Source of the DNA: Gammaproteobacteria bacterium
Lineage (GTDB): Bacteria > Pseudomonadota > Gammaproteobacteria > Arenicellales > CAJQKF01
Length of the DNA stretch: 52,753 nucleotides
Direction: 5' to 3'
Assembly: GCA_030429665.1 (NCBI GenBank)
Contig: JAUIEZ010000017.1
Location: forward strand, 1-52,753
The notes under the pieces were generated by a model. The model was not told where the DNA came from. It made no database searches and saw only the letters and a program-made list of their open reading frames with translations. A program made the position numbers and the translations under genes. Shown in pieces: positions 37,981 to 47,432 of the stretch. Numbering within the stretch: position 1 is the first letter of the stretch; each line of letters starts with the position of its first letter.

Positions 37981-38529
37981 TCAATCAAAAACATCGGCCT
38001 CGGCCAGCGGCGGGTATTGCCGATCCTTGTCCGACAGCAGCACCTCGTCGCATGGCCAGTCGATGCCGATGGCCGGGTCGTTCCACGCCAGCCCGCGCTC
38101 GCTTGCCGGGTGATACTCGGCGTTGACCATGTAGTTCACCTCGGCCCGGTCCGACAGGGTGAGAAAACCGTGGGCGAAGCCGACGGGGACGAACAGCATG
38201 AGGCGGTTCTCGGCGGTCAGTTCCTGCGCCACCCAGCGACCGAAGGACGGTGAACCGCGCCGGATGTCCACGGCGACGTCGAAAATGGCCCCGCTTACGC
38301 AACGCACCAGCTTGGCCTGGGCGTGCGGCGGCAACTGGTAGTGCAATCCGCGCAGAACATTCCGCGAAGAGGTCGAGGCATTGGTCTGGACGAATTCCTC
38401 GCCGATCCCGGCGGCGGCAAACTCGGAACGCTTGTAGGTCTCGAAGAAAAGGCCCCTCGAATCGGAGAAGACACTCGGATCGACGAGCATCGGCCCGTCG
38501 ATCGCCGTTGGCGCGAAATGAAACGGCAT
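37981..38529 (-). CDS. rfbC: dTDP-4-dehydrorhamnose 3,5-epimerase
   Basis: This 182-residue cupin enzyme is of typical length. The catalytic His lies in NVLRGLHYQ near residue 62, followed by LVRCVSGAIFDVAVDIR, and the active-site Tyr region is in NYMVNAEYHPASERG. It acts in dTDP-L-rhamnose synthesis, but rfbA, rfbB and rfbD are not in the window. It pairs with galE as a small sugar-nucleotide operon. Confidence 0.93.
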   Translation of the reverse strand: MPFHFAPTAIDGPMLVDPSVFSDSRGLFFETYKRSEFAAAGIGEEFVQTNASTSSRNVLRGLHYQLPPHAQAKLVRCVSGAIFDVAVDIRRGSPSFGRWVAQELTAENRLMLFVPVGFAHGFLTLSDRAEVNYMVNAEYHPASERGLAWNDPAIGIDWPCDEVLLSDKDRQYPPLAEADVFD

Positions 38530-38722
38530 GGCGGTCGATTGGTTGTTCCTTTTGGGGTTCCGGTAGCGGCCGGACTACCTGCCCCGGGACCGCCAGTGGA
38601 CTGGCGAGCGCACCAAGACCGGCGCTTCGCCCTGCGTGCGGATCGTCGTAGACTTTACTGCTTCCGTCAAGGTCGCGGGGCGCCGAGAGCGCCTCGGATC
38701 ACCGGCGGGTGCCGCCGCCGGT

Positions 38723-39458
<736 letters not shown>

Positions 39459-39552
39459 CGCCCCTTCGATACCACGACGCAACCAGACTGCAAACCCCTT
39501 TGTGGTAGAATTTTCGCCCGAAGTTTTCAACGTACGCCGCCGAGGCTCCACC

Positions 39553-40203
39553 GTGGATATCGAACAAGCACGCTTCAACATGATCGAGCAGCAGATCCGC
39601 CCGTGGGAGGTGCTGGATGCAACGGTGCTCGACGTGCTGAGAAAGGTTCCGCGGGAACACTTCGTGCCCGAGGACTACCGCGACCTGGCTTTCGCCGACA
39701 TCCAGATACCGATCGGCCACGGCGAGGTCATGATGGAACCCAAGGTCGAGGCGCGCATGGTCCAGGAGCTGGAGCTCGACGGCCAGTGCAAGGTGCTGGA
39801 GATCGGAACCGGCAGCGGCTACGTATCGGCGCTGCTCGCGTCCATGGCGCAGTCGGTCGTCAGCGTCGAGATATACAAGGACCTGAGCAACCGCGCGGCG
39901 GAACGCCTCGCCGCCTTCGGCATCGGCAACGTCATTTTGGAGTCCGGCGACGCCAGCCAGGGCTGGCCGTCCGCCGGCGGCTTCGACGCCATCCTGCTGA
40001 CGGGCTCGGTCCCGGACATCCCGCGTCCCTTCATCGACTCGCTCAAGCCCGGCGGCCGCCTCGTGGCCGTGGTCGGCACCGAGCCGGTCATGGAGGCGGT
40101 GCGCCTTACCCGTGAGGGGGACGGCGTGGTACGCACGTCCTTGTTCGACACCTTGTTGCCGCCGCTGGTCAACGCGTCGGCTCCCAGGCAGTTCGTGTTC
40201 TAG
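39553..40203 (+). CDS. Protein-L-isoaspartate O-methyltransferase-like protein
   Basis: This 216-residue SAM-dependent methyltransferase is of the PCMT fold, with motif I VLEIGTGSGYVSALLA near residue 78. The loop that reads GQTIS in true isoaspartyl methyltransferases reads GHGEVMMEP here, so repair activity is doubtful. The GTG at 39553 is seven bases after GAGG and starts MDIEQARFNMIEQQIRPW, a conserved N-terminus of this subgroup. It lies just before tolC, a pairing known in other gammaproteobacteria. Confidence 0.82.
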   Translation: MDIEQARFNMIEQQIRPWEVLDATVLDVLRKVPREHFVPEDYRDLAFADIQIPIGHGEVMMEPKVEARMVQELELDGQCKVLEIGTGSGYVSALLASMAQSVVSVEIYKDLSNRAAERLAAFGIGNVILESGDASQGWPSAGGFDAILLTGSVPDIPRPFIDSLKPGGRLVAVVGTEPVMEAVRLTREGDGVVRTSLFDTLLPPLVNASAPRQFVF

Positions 40204-40280
40204 ACGCGGTCGCAGCGAGCCGGTTTGCGCCATCGTTGAGACCCGAATCCACCCTTTCATATCACGTTCGCATTCACGCC

Positions 40281-41594
40281 ATGAATATCCGCTTGTTGTG
40301 CCTGCTCGTCGCCGCCGGATTCGGCACTTCGGCCGGGGCGAGCGATTTACTCGACGTCTACGGCATGGCCATTGCCAATGACACCACTTACCAGTCCGCG
40401 GTCTATGAGCGGCAGGCGCTGTCGCTGGATCCCGTCATCGCGCAGTCGGCCCTTCGCCCGCAGGTGAACCTGAGCGGGTCAGTCGATCGAATTCGCGACG
40501 ATGTCGACTCGTCGGTCTCTGCCTCGACGGGCTCCGACAACTACAACAGCCTCGGTGTCGCGCTTTCTCTCGACCAGGCGCTGTACGATCCGCAGGCAAA
40601 GATCGCCGTGGAACAGGCCAGGCTGGGCGACGATCGTGCCGCCTACGACCTGCAGACGGCGCAGGACGACGTGATCATTCGCGTCGCCACCAGTTATTTC
40701 GCCGTGCTCGGCGCCCTCGACAACCTCGACCTTGCAACCAGCGAGAAAGTCGCCATCGGCCGCCAGCTCGAACTGGCCCAGGAACGGCTCAACGTGGGTA
40801 TCGGCACCCAGACCGACCTCTACGACGCCCAGGCGCGCTACCAGCTCGCCGAGGCCAACGAGATCGACGCGCGCAACCTGATCGAGGACGCGATTCAGGC
40901 GCTGGTCGCGATCGTCGGCGGCGATCCCGGCAACCTCGATCCGTTGCGTGAGGACGCCGTGCTGCAACAGCCGGCGCCGGAATCCGCGGACGAGTGGGTG
41001 AACATCGCCATCTCCAACAATCCGGCACTTCGCTCGGCGACCCTGGATTACGAGATCGCCCAGCGCGAGATCGACTTCCTGAAGTACACTCGCCACCCGC
41101 AAGTCGGCCTGAATGCGTCCGGCAGCTATCTCGACAACAGCGGCGGCATCAGCGGCAGCTCGGATAGCACCGAGGTCAGCGTCGGATTGCAGGTGACTTT
41201 CCCGTTGTACTTAGGCGGCGCCGTCGAAGCCCAGGTACAGAAGGCCGCCCTGTTCGCCAATGCCCAGGAGCAGGCGGTGGAGTTCGCGCGCCGCGAGGTG
41301 GCCCGCGAGATTCGCGACGTTTTCAACGACGTTGCCAGCGGCATCAACCGGGTGGAAGCGTTCAGGCAGGCGGTGATCGCCGGCGAAAGCGCGGTCGAGT
41401 CCAAGCAGGAAGGTTTCGCCGCGGGCCTGATCACGAACCTTGACGTACTCGACGCGCAGCGCGACCTGTACCAGGCGCGGCGCGACTACCTGCGCGCTCG
41501 CTACGACTTCATCCTGTCCACGCTCGATCTCGAGCGCGCCGCGGGACAGCTCGACGAGGACGACATCGCCCGCGTCAACGGGCTACTGGAATGA
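40281..41594 (+). CDS. tolC: TolC-family outer-membrane efflux protein
   Basis: This 437-residue protein has a signal peptide ending TSAGA (near residue 20). Two homologous halves of about 200 residues follow, rich in coiled-coil helices with short strand segments such as LGVALSLDQALYDPQ and VGLQVTFPLYLGG. It forms a trimeric channel for export with inner-membrane pumps not seen in this window. The ATG at 40281 is chosen for the signal peptide. Confidence 0.92.
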   Translation: MNIRLLCLLVAAGFGTSAGASDLLDVYGMAIANDTTYQSAVYERQALSLDPVIAQSALRPQVNLSGSVDRIRDDVDSSVSASTGSDNYNSLGVALSLDQALYDPQAKIAVEQARLGDDRAAYDLQTAQDDVIIRVATSYFAVLGALDNLDLATSEKVAIGRQLELAQERLNVGIGTQTDLYDAQARYQLAEANEIDARNLIEDAIQALVAIVGGDPGNLDPLREDAVLQQPAPESADEWVNIAISNNPALRSATLDYEIAQREIDFLKYTRHPQVGLNASGSYLDNSGGISGSSDSTEVSVGLQVTFPLYLGGAVEAQVQKAALFANAQEQAVEFARREVAREIRDVFNDVASGINRVEAFRQAVIAGESAVESKQEGFAAGLITNLDVLDAQRDLYQARRDYLRARYDFILSTLDLERAAGQLDEDDIARVNGLLE

Positions 41595-41600
41595 ACCATG

Positions 41601-41618
41601 GCGGCGCCGGCGCGCCGC
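41601..41618. terminator. Hairpin between tolC and sfsA (convergent)
   Basis: GCGGCGC-CGGC-GCGCCGC is a perfect 7-bp stem in the convergent gap, seven bases after the tolC stop and touching the sfsA stop. It lacks a T-run. Confidence 0.4.
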
Positions 41619-42325
41619 TACGGGGCTGACCAGCATTCACCCGAGACCGCCTCGACGTCACGCTCGCCGTGACGGATCGTCACGGTGATGACCTCCACGC
41701 CGCGATCCATGACTTCCCGCAGTAGCGAAGCGTAATCCGGGTCCGTCTCGGCCGCAGGGCGGAACACATTGCTCTCCGGCCGGTTGATGGCGAACACCAG
41801 GCAGGCGCGAAAGCCCCGGTTTCGCGCCTCGGCGAGCAGGGCGAGATGTTTCTGGCCGCGCTTGGTCACCGCGTCAGGAAACTGGATCACGCCGTCGCGA
41901 AGCAGCGTGGCATTCTTGATCTCGACGAGACAGTCGTCGTGTCCGCCCTCCAGCCGAAGGTCGAAGCGCGACTGCGCGCCGCCGTCGATCACGAAGCGCG
42001 GCTCCCGGACAATTCGCGAGTAGCCTGCCAGCGGCGCGATGCACCCCGCGGCAACGCCTTCGGCGACGATCGCATTGACCCGCCCCGTGTTGACGCCGAT
42101 CCAGCCGCCGCCCATGTCTATGCGCTCGAGCGTCCACGCCAGCTTGCGGCGGGGGTTGTCGCTGTGAAACACCTGCGCGCGCGCGCCTTGCGACCAGCAA
42201 CTTTCCATGGAGCCGGTGTTGGGACAGTGCGCGGTGACGGTATCCCCGCCCGCGAGTTCGACGTCGGCGAAGAATCGCTTGTAGCGGCGCAACAGGCGCG
42301 CCTCGACCAGCGGCGGCAACTCCAC
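41618..42325 (-). CDS. sfsA: SfsA family protein (sugar fermentation stimulation)
   Basis: This 235-residue protein has the SfsA hallmarks: RRYKRFFADVEL near the N-terminus, HCPNTGSMESC (about 33-43) and the nuclease-like core CLVEIKNATLLRDG with FPDAVTKRGQKHL. The family binds DNA and has a PD-(D/E)xK-like core, but its role is not settled. It starts with GTG, six bases after the hydratase-like gene, and ends an operon of four genes. Confidence 0.92.
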   Translation of the reverse strand: MELPPLVEARLLRRYKRFFADVELAGGDTVTAHCPNTGSMESCWSQGARAQVFHSDNPRRKLAWTLERIDMGGGWIGVNTGRVNAIVAEGVAAGCIAPLAGYSRIVREPRFVIDGGAQSRFDLRLEGGHDDCLVEIKNATLLRDGVIQFPDAVTKRGQKHLALLAEARNRGFRACLVFAINRPESNVFRPAAETDPDYASLLREVMDRGVEVITVTIRHGERDVEAVSGECWSAP

Positions 42326-42331
42326 CGCGAG

Positions 42332-43195
42332 CTACTTGAAACCCAGGTGAATGGTCACCGGTGACTCGGCCAGGCCTTCGTAGGTGGCCGTGATGCGCGT
42401 CAGCCCGTCGATCGCCAGCGGCGGCCCGAGACTGCCCAGCGACAGCAGGTCGCCGGCTTCGAGCCGATACCCGCGACGCGCGAGATCGTTCTTCAGCCAC
42501 AACGCCGCCTCCAGAGGGTGCCCCAGTAATGCCTCGCCGATGCCGCGGCCGAGCACGTTTCCGTCACCGTCCACCAGTTTGACCGTAAAGGCGCCGAGGC
42601 GCTCGGCGGCATCCTCCAGGACGGTCAGGTCGACCGGCTCGCCGGTGGCGCCGAGGCGTGCGCCGGCGTTGATGGCCGAAATATCCGCGCCGGTCAGGCC
42701 CTGCATATCCGCGTACATCAAATCCGGCAGTTCCAGGAACGGGATCGCCTCGGAGAGGAAGGCCAGGATCCCGGCGCCGGTCGTGGCGTCGTTGATGCGC
42801 TCGTCGGCGACCCGGACCAGCAGGTCGGCCTCGATCACCGGTTTCACCGCGCGGGCGCGATCGATAATGGCGCCGGTCGAGGTGAACATGTTGTCGAGCA
42901 ACACGCCGCTCACCGGTTCGCTCACCCCGAAACGCGCCTGCGCGGGTGGCGAAGTAAGAGCAGCCTTGTACCCCGCAATCTCGCCCCACTGCGGGCGCAG
43001 GTTCAACACCACCATGCGCTGTACCGTCTCGGCGTCCGATGCCGACAGGCCAAGCGGCTTGTTCACCGGTTCAAGACGGGTGTACGCCGCCAACACCGCT
43101 GCCAGCGCGTCCTGCGGCGACGCGGCGAGCGTGGGCCAGGGGCAACACGCGACGAACGCGACGGCGAGGGTCAGGGTGCGGGTTGCCCGCATCAT
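42332..43195 (-). CDS. Exported 2-keto-4-pentenoate hydratase-like (FAH-fold) protein
   Basis: This 287-residue protein is related to MhpD-type hydratases, with GYKAALTSPPAQARFGVSEP near residue 75, IEADLLVRV near 125 and FLELPDLM near 155. Catalytic Lys and Glu positions appear kept. It begins with a clear signal peptide (MMRATRTLTLAVAFVAC, then cleavage after LAA), so it should act in the periplasm, whereas classic members are cytoplasmic. The ATG overlaps the stop of the phosphatase gene (ATGA). The substrate is unknown. Confidence 0.75.
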   Translation of the reverse strand: MMRATRTLTLAVAFVACCPWPTLAASPQDALAAVLAAYTRLEPVNKPLGLSASDAETVQRMVVLNLRPQWGEIAGYKAALTSPPAQARFGVSEPVSGVLLDNMFTSTGAIIDRARAVKPVIEADLLVRVADERINDATTGAGILAFLSEAIPFLELPDLMYADMQGLTGADISAINAGARLGATGEPVDLTVLEDAAERLGAFTVKLVDGDGNVLGRGIGEALLGHPLEAALWLKNDLARRGYRLEAGDLLSLGSLGPPLAIDGLTRITATYEGLAESPVTIHLGFK

Positions 43196-43764
43196 GAGGT
43201 CGAACCGTTGTCCGGGGTAGACTGGTCCGCCGCGTCGCGGCGATTGGCGAACAGGCGTTCGAGGGTGGCAATGTCCGGCGCGCAGACGCGCTGCGACGTT
43301 ACCTCGTCGACGGCTTCGCGCAACCTGTAGTCGCGCTTGGATACCAGGTAGGCGATGGCGATCGCGGGCGACCGCTGCTGCCCGGCCGTACAATGCAGGT
43401 ACACGCGATGTCCGACCTCGAGCAGGTTGTCGAGTCGCTCCACCGCGCCGGCGGTGCGGGCGAGCAGGTCGTCGGCGTCGAAATCGCGGATGGGCCATCT
43501 CTCGATCACCAGCCCGTCGGTTTCATAGGCGGCGGCGACGGCGGGCCAGTCGATGTGCCAATGGTCGAAATCGGCGTCGGTCTGAAGGTTGAGCACGGCC
43601 GTGATTCCCAGGGACCGGCGAAGCCGCCGTACGTCGGCGGGGACCGCTGGCGCAGTGCCCACGAACACCTGGGGCATGACGCGGTCGAACGACAACATGG
43701 GGCGCACCGGCGGCCCGCTGAACGATCGGGTCACGCGGTCAAAAAGACATTTCAGTGCTGCCAT
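43192..43764 (-). CDS. Dual-specificity phosphatase resembling plant SEX4-type glucan phosphatases
   Basis: This 190-residue phosphatase has the P-loop VYLHCTAGQQRSP with Cys125 and Arg131, and a general-acid loop IRDFDADDL (Asp94 or Asp96). The stretch VLNLQTDADFDHWHIDW, the IRDFD segment, HCTAG and the later SQRVCAPD all parallel plant SEX4/LSF phosphatases as I recall them; the typical CxAGxGR differs only by Gln for Gly. The first ATG with a family-like start is 43764. The gene overlaps the Omp85 gene by 26 bp and the hydratase-like gene by 4 bp. Confidence 0.75.
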   Translation of the reverse strand: MAALKCLFDRVTRSFSGPPVRPMLSFDRVMPQVFVGTAPAVPADVRRLRRSLGITAVLNLQTDADFDHWHIDWPAVAAAYETDGLVIERWPIRDFDADDLLARTAGAVERLDNLLEVGHRVYLHCTAGQQRSPAIAIAYLVSKRDYRLREAVDEVTSQRVCAPDIATLERLFANRRDAADQSTPDNGSTS

Positions 43765-45007
43765 AGACTTTCGTTTCACCTTCGTCCAACCCGTGGGCAA
43801 TGTCGAGGCGAAGGTCCGTATTGACGAACGACCTCAGTTTATACCGTATACCGACCCCCAGCCCCACGACCAGTTCCGACGGTTCGAAGGAGGCGCTGTC
43901 ATCGAAAGCGCCGCCGACGTCGGCGAACACCGCGCCGCGAAACGTATTGTGGCCGAACATCGGCGACATGAACTCGAGGTTGGCGATGAAGTAGCTTTCT
44001 CCCTCGAGACTCTCGCGCTCGTAGCCTCGCATGGTGCTGTTGCCGCCAATGCTGAAGCTCGGATCGCCGAAGATGGATCCCGACGAAGTCCCGTAGCGTA
44101 ACTGATAGTTGAAATTCGTGTGTGGCCGGTCGGTAACGTGGTTGTACGATCGGTAGAAGGCGCTGTGACGAACGTAGCTCGATTCCGAACCCCAGTCGTC
44201 GCTGGCCGCCTCCGTGTAATATCCGAAATGCGAACCCGTGCGGCTGTACAGCAACTCGGTGATGTCCCGGTACTCCAATCCGGCACTGAGGGTTACCACT
44301 TTCGTGTCGAAGAACAGTCCGGTGTTTCCCGACAGGTAGTCGTTGACGTAGTCCTCGTAGCGCAGTTGCCCGTCGGCGCGCCACCCCTGGCTCGGTCCCG
44401 TTTCGCGCAGCCAGCGCGAAACGTTGATCCGCAAGGAGTCGAGTTGCTGGTTGTAACGTCCCTCGAGTTCGCCGCGCTCCTCGTCGATCTCGATATCTTC
44501 CGAACGCACGTCGAAACCCAGGTCCCAGGGGCTTCCCCATACCCGGGGCAGCGTGTACTCGACGCTGACCTGGTCTTCCTGCTCGATGTCCGAGCTCTTC
44601 AGGTCCTTGCGCCGTACGCCGACGTCGAGCCGGCGATTTCGCCCCGCGACGTTGTCCCAGCGCACCCTGGCGCCCCATGACCAGTCACCGTCGCCGCTAC
44701 GGCTCAGGCGCGGCAGCACGAGCAGGTAGCGCTTCTCGTTGACGGTGTAGATCAGCACGATACGGCCATCGCGCGCCTCGAGGTCGGCGCTGACCCGCTT
44801 GAACAACCCGAGGTTCATGATGGCCTGTCGCCCGGCCTCGATCTCCTCGTCGGAGACCATGTCGCCGGCTGTGAAGGTAAGCTCCTGCAGCATGGTCGAC
44901 GGACGCGTGTGCTCGTTGTCCCGAAACTCGATATCGGAGATCAGGTAGCTCTCCGCCGCGGCAGCGGAACAGACGAGGGCCAGTATCGACGCTAGCAGGA
45001 GGCGCAT
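43739..45007 (-). CDS. Small Omp85/BamA-like outer-membrane protein
   Basis: This 422-residue protein has a signal peptide (MRLLLASILALVCSAAAA), one POTRA-like domain (about 22-95: YLISDIEFRDNEHT to RIVLIYTVNEKR) and a 16-strand-type barrel. The SFSIGGNSTMRGYERESL segment has the conserved RGY of the Omp85 lid loop. It ends in Phe (TEMSF), as outer-membrane barrels do. True BamA has five POTRA domains, so this is a reduced relative with an unknown cargo. It heads an operon with phosphatase, hydratase-like and sfsA genes. Confidence 0.85.
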   Translation of the reverse strand: MRLLLASILALVCSAAAAESYLISDIEFRDNEHTRPSTMLQELTFTAGDMVSDEEIEAGRQAIMNLGLFKRVSADLEARDGRIVLIYTVNEKRYLLVLPRLSRSGDGDWSWGARVRWDNVAGRNRRLDVGVRRKDLKSSDIEQEDQVSVEYTLPRVWGSPWDLGFDVRSEDIEIDEERGELEGRYNQQLDSLRINVSRWLRETGPSQGWRADGQLRYEDYVNDYLSGNTGLFFDTKVVTLSAGLEYRDITELLYSRTGSHFGYYTEAASDDWGSESSYVRHSAFYRSYNHVTDRPHTNFNYQLRYGTSSGSIFGDPSFSIGGNSTMRGYERESLEGESYFIANLEFMSPMFGHNTFRGAVFADVGGAFDDSASFEPSELVVGLGVGIRYKLRSFVNTDLRLDIAHGLDEGETKVYGSTEMSF

Positions 45008-45144
45008 CGGTGGTAGTCGGTCGAGAGCCATGTGTCGTTGACGAAAACAGGGGTTATTGGCGCAATCCCCGGGGCCGCTACCATACCGATCGCTCGCGGA
45101 CCTGTCACTACCGAAGGCGCGATGCCGCCGCCGAGAATCCTTGC

Positions 45145-45174
45145 CTGAAACGCGAAGCGTTTGTTGACTACAAT
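45145..45174 (+). promoter_or_regulatory. Possible promoter of the sugar kinase gene
   Basis: CTGAAA, 18 bp and TACAAT lie about 50 bp before the kinase ATG in the gap divergent from the Omp85 gene. Confidence 0.4.
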
Positions 45175-45226
45175 CGGTGTTTCATCGATCGGTCGAACAC
45201 CCGAGCAACGACCAGCCGGTCCGGCC

Positions 45227-46078
45227 ATGCAACAACCCGTCAACGTTCCGTACCCTTACCGGCGCTATTCGTGGTGCGGGTATCACGGCTGGTGCGACGA
45301 AAGTTCACCGGCGGACGCCGTGCTGCGTTCGGCCATCGACCCTGCCGCCCTGATGGCGAGGGACTTTTCGGGTGGTCGCGGCGGGAAAAAACGCAACCGG
45401 CTGGCGCGAATCGACGTCGGCGGCGCCTTCGTCTGGGTCAAGTGGTTCCGCCCGCGCGGGGCCTGGTCCTGGCTGAGATACGCGGGTCGACCGACCAAGG
45501 CCGAGAAGGCGTGGCGACTGGCCTTCGCGCTGCTAGACGCGGGCATCGACACGCCGCGGCCGCTGGCGGGGCTTCAACGCCGCGGGCATCGGGAGCGTCT
45601 TGACGCCGTCCTGGTCTTCGAGGAGTTTCCCGACGCCTCTCATTTCGCCGCGGCGCTCGACGACGCCGGCGCGGCGAGGGACGATTTGCTGGCAGCGGCG
45701 GCGCGCTTCCTTGCGCGGTTTCACGACGCGGGGTTTCGCCACCGGGACCTGCAGGGCGCCAATTTGCTGGTCTCGAACACGCATGCCGGTCACGCATTCT
45801 CGCTGGTCGACATCAACCGTGCGCGCGCCCACCGTCGGCTGACCACGGCCCAGCGCCTGCGCGACCTGGAACGCCTGCCGCTCGGCCCGGATGACCTCGA
45901 ACCGTTCTTTGCCGCCTACGCCGGCGGCAACGCTCGCCACGCGACGGCGTCGTTCAGGCGACGCATGCGGCAACGCGCGCGACTGCAACGTCTGCCCTGG
46001 CCGCTGAACAGGATCGCCAGGCGCCTGTGGTATTATTGGCGCGAAATGACCACCTTCTCGCCCGGTCGTCGGCCATAG
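45227..46078 (+). CDS. Lipopolysaccharide core kinase, KdkA/WaaP type
   Basis: This 283-residue protein kinase-like enzyme has the catalytic loop FRHRDLQGANLLV near residue 175 and the metal-binding FSLVDINRAR near 192. RIDVGGAFVWVKWFRP near 65 carries the ATP-binding Lys. Related enzymes phosphorylate Kdo or heptose of the lipopolysaccharide core on the inner face of the membrane. The ATG at 45227 gives the expected length. A methyltransferase gene follows 50 bp later. Confidence 0.8.
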   Translation: MQQPVNVPYPYRRYSWCGYHGWCDESSPADAVLRSAIDPAALMARDFSGGRGGKKRNRLARIDVGGAFVWVKWFRPRGAWSWLRYAGRPTKAEKAWRLAFALLDAGIDTPRPLAGLQRRGHRERLDAVLVFEEFPDASHFAAALDDAGAARDDLLAAAARFLARFHDAGFRHRDLQGANLLVSNTHAGHAFSLVDINRARAHRRLTTAQRLRDLERLPLGPDDLEPFFAAYAGGNARHATASFRRRMRQRARLQRLPWPLNRIARRLWYYWREMTTFSPGRRP

Positions 46079-46128
46079 CCGAGCGCTGCCGGCGCGCCCG
46101 TTCCGAAACCGTTCCAACGACCCCGGAC

Positions 46129-46764
46129 ATGAGCGAAGCCGATCGCACGTCCTACCTGCGCCGCCGCTACGGCGGTTCCCAGTCGATCATGAACCGCCGC
46201 GAGCGCCGTTACGTCGCGCAGATGCTGGAGCGCATCGGGCCTGTTCCGCGCGTGCTGGACTTGCCCTGCGGGCACGGCCGCTTCACGCCGCAGTTGCGCG
46301 AAGCGACGACCGAGGTGCTGACCTGCGCCGACCACAACCGGAAAAACATCAAGGCGCTTCTCGACGCCGAAGACGATGCCGGCACACCCATAAAAACCGT
46401 CCTGGTCGACTTGTTCGAAACGCTGCCTTTCGAAAGCGGCGCCTTTGACCTGGTGTTCAACTTCCGTTTCTTTCACCACATCTTCGATCCCGAACAGCGA
46501 CTGCACGTGATTGCCGAACTGGCGCGCGTCAGTCGTCGGTACCTGCTGGTGTCGTACTACGACGACGTCTTCGTTCACCGCACGCAGAAGAAACTCTGGA
46601 AACACAGGAAGCACCGCCGCACGCTGCCCATGGTGGCGGCCCGACAGATCCACGCCGAGTTTGCCGCTGCCGGTTTCCGCGTCGTGGCCGACCGCGCCGT
46701 ATTGCCGGTGCTGCATGCGCACCGCATCGCCCTGTTGGAGAGACGCCCGGCCGATTCTCCCTGA
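46129..46764 (+). CDS. Class I SAM-dependent methyltransferase
   Basis: This 211-residue protein has motif I RVLDLPCGHGRFTPQL near residue 40, the acidic TCADHN strand near 65 and FDLVFNFRFFHHIFDPEQR near 105, all typical of small-molecule methyltransferases. Its position after a lipopolysaccharide-core kinase suggests an envelope substrate, but nothing proves this. The ATG at 46129 (MSEADRTSYL) is the first that keeps the fold compact. Confidence 0.82.
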   Translation: MSEADRTSYLRRRYGGSQSIMNRRERRYVAQMLERIGPVPRVLDLPCGHGRFTPQLREATTEVLTCADHNRKNIKALLDAEDDAGTPIKTVLVDLFETLPFESGAFDLVFNFRFFHHIFDPEQRLHVIAELARVSRRYLLVSYYDDVFVHRTQKKLWKHRKHRRTLPMVAARQIHAEFAAAGFRVVADRAVLPVLHAHRIALLERRPADSP

Positions 46765-46776
46765 CGCTCGCGGCGC

Positions 46777-47295
46777 TTATTCCCCGGACAAGGAATCGAT
46801 GGCGCGGGAGAAGCCGTTCAGGCTGACCTGGAACCGGTTGGTTCGACGCGTACCGTCGAGAAAGCTCACGTTGAGCCAGCGTCCCCGTCGAAAACGATCG
46901 TACAACGACGGCGTCATGCGATAGTAGGCGTGGCAACCGTCGTGATTGCAGTAGGCGACGACCGCGTGATAGGCCTCGGTATCGTCGACCTGTAGCGTGA
47001 TGCCGGGCGGCAGGTAACTGCCCAGCGGCACGCTCAGCAGCAACAAGGGGTATTCGCCGCCAAGGGGATAGCCGGCCGCGATCTCGAACAGCAACTGGCC
47101 ACTGGATTTCAGCGTAAGCCGCTGCCGGATGAAGCAACGGCCGGCAAACTCGCCGTCGCCCTCGCACTCGCGCACCCAGTCTTCGATCGGTGTCGTTTGC
47201 GCGTCCACCGGTTCGGCGAAAGAAATCGGCGCGATAACGATCGCGATAACGAGTGCGCGAACCGCATCGCGCGCTTTGCAGTCGAGCATTGTCAT
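46777..47295 (-). CDS. IalB-family (invasion-associated locus B) periplasmic protein
   Basis: This 172-residue protein has a signal peptide (VIAIVIAPISFAEPVDAQ), then the IalB pattern: WVRECEG..., CFIRQRLT, LPLGSYLPPGITLQVD-like LLLSVPLGSYLPPG, and the paired cysteines in VVAYCNHDGCHAYY. Members are common outside pathogens, and their role is unclear. It is convergent with the methyltransferase gene and divergent from mlaA. Confidence 0.82.
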   Translation of the reverse strand: MTMLDCKARDAVRALVIAIVIAPISFAEPVDAQTTPIEDWVRECEGDGEFAGRCFIRQRLTLKSSGQLLFEIAAGYPLGGEYPLLLLSVPLGSYLPPGITLQVDDTEAYHAVVAYCNHDGCHAYYRMTPSLYDRFRRGRWLNVSFLDGTRRTNRFQVSLNGFSRAIDSLSGE

Positions 47296-47432
47296 AGTAT
47301 CTTAGAATAATTGCGTCGCCGGGTCGGGTAAACTAATCGAAAACCGACACGCCGAAATGCCTCGACGCTTCCCGGCGCGGGTGATTCGACTGTTCCGTGG
47401 CATCGCCAACTTTACTCAAGGATTATCGAGCA

